From NCBI GenBank assembly GCA_035642125.1, contig DASQSZ010000289.1:1-24652 (forward strand): a stretch of DNA of 24,652 nucleotides. The letters are read 5' to 3'. Shown here piece after piece: positions 21,370 to 24,652 of this stretch. This stretch comes from CALAED01 sp937891035. GTDB taxonomy: Bacteria > Actinomycetota > Actinomycetes > Streptosporangiales > Streptosporangiaceae. The notes under the pieces were generated by a model. That model did not search any database and was not told the origin of the DNA. It worked only from the letters and a program-made list of their open reading frames with translations. How positions within the stretch are numbered: position 1 is the stretch's first letter; each line of letters begins with the position of its first letter. The position numbers were made by a program, and so were the translations under genes.

Positions 21370-22113
21370 CTACGACGGGTCGAGGACCTCTTGGTGCACA
21401 CGCTGTACCTCTTCGGACGGCTCGACGCCCAACTCGTCGCTGAGCTTGCTGCGCAGGGACTGGAAGACGCCGAGCGCTTCGCGGCGCCGCCCCGACCGGT
21501 TGAGCGCGTCGATCAGCCGGGCGTGGAACCACTCGTTGTACGGGTCGGTCGCGACCATCTCCTTGAGCTCCCCGATCAGTTCGCGGTGCCGATCGAGCAA
21601 CATGTCGGCCTCGATCCGCAGCTGGAGCGCGATGAGCCGGGCTTCCCGCAACTGGACGGCGTGCCGGGTCAGCACCGGTCCCGCGTCGACGTTCGCCATC
21701 GGCTGCCCCCGCCACATGGCGAGGGCGCCGCGGAGCGTACGCGACGCCTCCTCGACGCGCTCGCCGGCCAGCAGCTCCTTGGCGTGCTTGACCCGGCGAG
21801 TGAAGACCTCGCTGTCGATCGAGTCGGGATCGGCCTTCAGCATGTAGCCGCTCGGCTCGGTGACCAGCAGCTCGCCGATGGCGCGCACGCTGGTGCGGAG
21901 GTGGTAGACGTGGGTGCGCACGCTCGGCACCGCCGTGCGCGGCGGAGTCTCGCTCCACAGCTCGTCGACCAGCGTCTCGACCGGGACGATCCGGTTGGCC
22001 CGGACCACGAGCAAAGCGAGCAGTCGCTGCAGCTTGGGCCCGCGCATCGTGAACATCGCTTCTTCCGCATGGACCTCGAGAGGTCCCAAGACACAGAAAC
22101 GAATTGGTCCCAC
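21370..22113 (-). CDS. SARP-type regulator (winged helix + BTAD), small form
   Basis: 247 aa from GTG 22113, preceded by GAGGGGTGG. An OmpR-like winged helix fills about 1-92: IRFCVLGPLEVHAEE, GPKLQRLLALLVVRANRIVPVETLVDELW, TAVPSVRTHVYHLRTSVR and SGYMLKADPDSID. The bacterial transcriptional activation domain follows (about 98-245): VFTRRVKHAKELLAGER, ALAMWRGQPMANVD, ELKEMVATDPYNEWFHARLIDALNRSGRRREALGVFQSLRSKLSDELGVEPSEEVQ. This is the length and layout of ActII-ORF4-like activators of antibiotic clusters, which bind direct heptad repeats. Its targets are unknown; the neighbouring carboxylase could be one, through precursor supply (inference). Confidence 0.94.
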   Translation of the reverse strand: MGPIRFCVLGPLEVHAEEAMFTMRGPKLQRLLALLVVRANRIVPVETLVDELWSETPPRTAVPSVRTHVYHLRTSVRAIGELLVTEPSGYMLKADPDSIDSEVFTRRVKHAKELLAGERVEEASRTLRGALAMWRGQPMANVDAGPVLTRHAVQLREARLIALQLRIEADMLLDRHRELIGELKEMVATDPYNEWFHARLIDALNRSGRRREALGVFQSLRSKLSDELGVEPSEEVQRVHQEVLDPS

Positions 22114-22221
22114 CCACCCCTCAGTAGATCGTTCACGCCCCGAGATGCCCTATTGAAACCATTCGACACATGGACGGCATATGTCCGATGCGGCGCCCGG
22201 CCGGCGCCGCCGGTCGTACGG

Positions 22222-22254
22222 GGCCGGGCCTGGAGGTCACGGGCCTGCCCGGCC
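22222..22254 (-). terminator. Hairpin after the third TetR gene
   Basis: GGCCGGGC (22222-22229) and GCCCGGCC (22247-22254) are perfect 8-bp arms with a 17-nt loop, 6 nt beyond the leftward stop at 22261. It would separate the TetR transcript from the SARP gene. No T-tract. Confidence 0.5.
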
Positions 22255-22260
22255 GGTCGG

Positions 22261-22917
22261 CTAACTTGGCCGGCCGGGCCCGATTCCGTTGAACAAGGTG
22301 TCGATCAGTCGCTCGGCGAGCGCGTCCGGGTCGCCGCCGGTCTCGGCGCGTTCGCGGAAGGCCTGCTCGATGAGCGCGTGGTACGCGCTCCGCGCCCAGA
22401 TCAGGTCGACCTCGGGGCGGATCGCACCGCTCGCCTGTGCCCGTTCGAGGAGCCGCATGCACTTGTCGAAGATCCGCCCATGGATCTTGGCCGCGGTGCC
22501 GTGCAGCGCGTGCGCCTGGTTCATGGTGAATCGCCAGCCGCTCTTGATCTCGATCAGGTTCGCGGTGATCTGGTGGAAGGCGACCATGGGAGGAGCGGTT
22601 TCCGGACGTCCCTCGTCGATGGCCTGTTCGACCTCCCTCATCGCCACCTCCGACATCGCGTCGATGAGCGCCTCGCGGGTCGCGAAGCGGCGATAGACGG
22701 TCGTCCTGGCCACCCCCGCCGCCGCCGCGATCTTCTCCAGCGTGGCGGCCGGGTCCTTGCTCAGCACCTCTTCGGCGACTTCGAGGATCTTGCGCATCGT
22801 GCGCGCCGCATCGGCCCGCAACGGCCGGTCGATGCGCAATGTGCCGTCCAGCGGCAACGGGAGCTTCAGCGGCTCGCGCTGCGAAGACTCCGCCACCTGA
22901 TCACCCTCCCGCTCCAT
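22261..22917 (-). CDS. TetR-family transcriptional regulator (third)
   Basis: 218 aa from ATG 22917, preceded by GGAAG at about 5 nt. An N-terminal tail of about 35 aa precedes the HTH (38-90): DAARTMRKILEVAEEVLSKDPAATLEKIAAAAGVARTTVYRRFATREALIDAMSEVA. The C-terminal ligand domain ends LAERLIDTLFNGIGP. It is divergent from the alpha/beta-hydrolase-like gene and MFS transporter across 139 bp, the classic layout of a TetR regulating an efflux or detoxification pair. Confidence 0.92.
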   Translation of the reverse strand: MEREGDQVAESSQREPLKLPLPLDGTLRIDRPLRADAARTMRKILEVAEEVLSKDPAATLEKIAAAAGVARTTVYRRFATREALIDAMSEVAMREVEQAIDEGRPETAPPMVAFHQITANLIEIKSGWRFTMNQAHALHGTAAKIHGRIFDKCMRLLERAQASGAIRPEVDLIWARSAYHALIEQAFRERAETGGDPDALAERLIDTLFNGIGPGRPS

Positions 22918-22994
22918 GACGCTTCCATCAGCTTAGCCCTACCTACAAAACACTATAGATTGTCCCGATTCTTGGCGAAACCGCTACACCATAG

Positions 22995-23022
22995 TTGCAT
23001 ATAAATCTGGACACGCTACAGT
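22995..23022 (+). promoter_or_regulatory. Candidate promoter of the hydrolase-MFS operon
   Basis: TTGCAT (22995-23000) and TACAGT (23017-23022) are separated by 16 nt and precede the ATG at 23057 by 34 nt. On the opposite strand TATAGT (complement of about 22952-22957) could be the TetR -10. The gap is AT-rich compared with its surroundings, fitting a divergent promoter. Confidence 0.45.
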
Positions 23023-23056
23023 TGAGTCCTGATCAGCTCCAACCGAAGGAGTGAGC

Positions 23057-24316
23057 ATGGCAACCCATGGAGCCGCTTCATCCTCGGAGTGGCTGGAGCG
23101 GTATGAAGCCGTAGGCGGCGCGCCGGCAGCTCAAGCGCCCCACGTGCTCAAGATCGGCAACGTCGGCGCGAGCCGCGTTCTGGTGATGGTCGGCGGCCGG
23201 GAGGGCGGCGCGGGCGCGCTCAGATCCTTCGGCCGCGACCTCGCCGAGGCGGCGCCGGACCTGCAGGTCTGGTCGGTCGACCGGCGCGAGCAGAACCTGG
23301 CCGACCTGAGCGGGTTCGCCAAGGGCCCGCAGGAGGCGACCGACTACTATCTCGGCGGGAGATACCGCACACCTGCCGACCCGGCGGCCGCCGCCGGCTG
23401 GGGCCTCGCGGTTCTCGTCCACGACCTTCGCGAGATCGTCCGGGCGGCGGCCGATGGCGGTCGCCGTCAAGTGGTGCTCGGCGGCATCTCCGTCGGCGCC
23501 AACGCCGTGCTGAACTACGCGGCGTGGGACTTCGACGGTGCGCCCGGCTACGACGACCTGGCCGGGCTCGTGCTGGCCGACGGCGGCGTCTACGACGCCT
23601 ACAGCGGCGCTGGCATGGAGTTCGGCCTGACGCTGGAGGCGGCCAAGGGCTGGCGAGCCCAGATCGAGCAATCGGGTGCGGTCTTCGAGACCGCGACGAG
23701 CGAAGCCACCGGGCTCGGCGACCTGCCGGAGTCGGCGGCGATCTGGCTACAGCTCACCGCATTGCACGCCCTGGCCGACCCCCACGGCGTCTCGGCGCTG
23801 GTCCCCCACCTCCCCGAGGGTGTCCGGCCGAGCGGCCAGGTGACCAACATGGGTCTGTTCGGCCGCCTGCTCGACGCCGCCGACCGGCACCCGTCGTACT
23901 CGGTGCACGCCGGCCTGCCGACCGACGATGGCGACTGGGCCGACGGCGGGCCGACCTCGCTGTCGGCCGTGGCCGAGGCCTTCGCCGGGCCGGAGCCGGG
24001 CGCGTGGGTCTGGTACACGCTGAACCGCGTGATGTTGGACTACGTGGCCACCATCGACTTCACCCAGTCGGAGATCACCGATTACCTCGGGCTGCCCATC
24101 AGGCATACGACCGACATCGACGTGCCGCTGTACGCCTTCCAGTCCGGGTTGACCGGCGGGACCGTCGGTCAGGCCGCCAAACGGGTGGCGGCGAGCTCCA
24201 AGATCGGCGAGGCGACGGTGCACTCGGACTTCGACCTCTCGCACCAAGACCTCATGTACGCGCGCTGGGCGGACAACAAGTTCCTCCAGACCCTCGCCGA
24301 ATGGGCCTCTCGATAA
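23057..24316 (+). CDS. Alpha/beta-hydrolase-fold protein of unknown substrate
   Basis: 419 aa from ATG 23057, 5 nt after GAAGGAG; a GTG at 23051 overlaps that site. Strand ASRVLVMVGGREGGAGALRSFGRDL (38-62) leads into the fold. The nucleophile elbow is GGISVGANAVLNYAAWDF, with Ser145 in GISVG. A likely catalytic His396 lies in SDFDLSHQDLMY near the C-terminus, and the insert between (about 190-340) could be a lid. No signal peptide, so it is cytoplasmic. The order TetR / hydrolase / MFS suggests esterase or lactonase action on a compound that is also exported. It ends 23 nt before the MFS gene. Confidence 0.82.
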   Translation: MATHGAASSSEWLERYEAVGGAPAAQAPHVLKIGNVGASRVLVMVGGREGGAGALRSFGRDLAEAAPDLQVWSVDRREQNLADLSGFAKGPQEATDYYLGGRYRTPADPAAAAGWGLAVLVHDLREIVRAAADGGRRQVVLGGISVGANAVLNYAAWDFDGAPGYDDLAGLVLADGGVYDAYSGAGMEFGLTLEAAKGWRAQIEQSGAVFETATSEATGLGDLPESAAIWLQLTALHALADPHGVSALVPHLPEGVRPSGQVTNMGLFGRLLDAADRHPSYSVHAGLPTDDGDWADGGPTSLSAVAEAFAGPEPGAWVWYTLNRVMLDYVATIDFTQSEITDYLGLPIRHTTDIDVPLYAFQSGLTGGTVGQAAKRVAASSKIGEATVHSDFDLSHQDLMYARWADNKFLQTLAEWASR

Positions 24317-24339
24317 GCAGCAAAAAGGAGTCCGGAGAC

Positions 24340-24652
24340 ATGTCTTCTCCTGATACCCGTTCACAGGCCCCGCCGCGCCCGGGCTTGACGATCTTCGCGG
24401 TCTGCCTGGCCGTGCTGATCGTTCCGCTCGGGTTGAGCGCGCCGCCCGTGGCGCTGCCGACGATCGGGCAGGACCTGCGGGCGGAAGTCGTTCCGCTGCA
24501 GTGGGTCGTGAACTCTTACAACGTCTTCGCGGCCAGCTTGATGATGGCGGCGGGGTCCATCGCGGACCTCATCGGCCGCAAGCGGGTCTTCCTCTTCGGC
24601 TCGATCCTGTACGGCGTCTCGTCGCTGGTCGCCGCGCTCGCGTTCAACATCT
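24340..24652 (+). CDS. MFS transporter (DHA2/EmrB-QacA type), 3' end cut by window
   Basis: ATG 24340 follows AAAAAGGAG at 9 nt. The 104 visible residues contain TM1 (LTIFAVCLAVLIVPLGLSAPPVALPTIGQDL), with the QWVVNSYNVFAASLMMAAGSIADLIGRKRVFLFG segment that is typical of 14-TM drug:H+ antiporters and includes motif A (SIADLIGRKR). The frame is open to the window's edge. It is second in the operon behind the hydrolase gene and probably under the divergent TetR. Only the N-terminal quarter can be judged. Confidence 0.9.
   Translation, partial: MSSPDTRSQAPPRPGLTIFAVCLAVLIVPLGLSAPPVALPTIGQDLRAEVVPLQWVVNSYNVFAASLMMAAGSIADLIGRKRVFLFGSILYGVSSLVAALAFNI

Noticed and set aside
21391..23004. Rightward 537-codon frame opposite SARP and the third TetR
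   Set aside because: It spans two unrelated genes and their intergenic gap and has no domain-like sequence.

Overview
The window looks like chromosomal DNA of a high-GC filamentous actinomycete, probably in or near the Streptosporangiales/Streptomycetales. That is inferred from GC-rich codon use, frequent GTG/TTG starts, a SARP/BTAD regulator, DUF3558-like modules, XRE-TPR regulators paired with RsbW-like ATPases, and an acyl-CoA carboxylase beta + epsilon pair. Both ends cut through genes: a WD40-KAP NTPase on the left and an MFS transporter on the right.

Left part (about 1-12.5 kb) is an accessory or regulatory-type region. It holds a WD40/KAP P-loop ATPase missing its 5' end; a convergent xylose-isomerase-like TIM-barrel enzyme; a membrane-anchored protein of unknown function; a CcbP-like putative calcium-binding protein with a coupled 392-aa partner; a three-TM protein with two DUF3558-like domains; and a SAM methyltransferase followed by a hairpin. 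Next come two tandem XRE/TPR paralogues, one of which has lost its DNA-binding domain. Divergent from them is a four-gene operon: an RsbW-like ATPase and three small proteins of 58, 77 and 82 aa, of which the 58-aa gene is very short.

Middle (11.7-13.1 kb) is a tightly overlapped leftward operon: small two-TM protein, PadR regulator, and an alanine-rich helical protein. A perfect inverted repeat lies over its putative leaderless promoter.

Right part (13.1-24.65 kb) is metabolic and visibly more GC-rich. A TetR gene leads into SDR, MFS transporter and double-hotdog MaoC hydratase, a set suited to CoA-thioester (fatty acid or steroid side-chain) chemistry. A second TetR diverges from a ferritin-like diiron protein across a perfect 15-bp palindrome. 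DUF427 diverges from acyl-CoA carboxylase beta + epsilon, with an array of GTAC-centred half-sites between them. A SARP regulator ends exactly where the epsilon gene ends. A third TetR diverges from an alpha/beta-hydrolase-like gene and a second MFS transporter.

The most unusual observations are: (1) an XRE/TPR paralogue in which an in-frame 72-codon loss and a 1-nt deletion remove the HTH and leave a 16-codon leader overlapping a new GTG start; (2) the small-TM/PadR/Ala-rich operon and its operator; (3) palindromes at both junctions of the SDR-MFS-MaoC operon; (4) the GTAC array before the carboxylase; and (5) the CcbP-like/partner pair. No tRNA, rRNA, CRISPR array, insertion sequence or replication origin was recognised.
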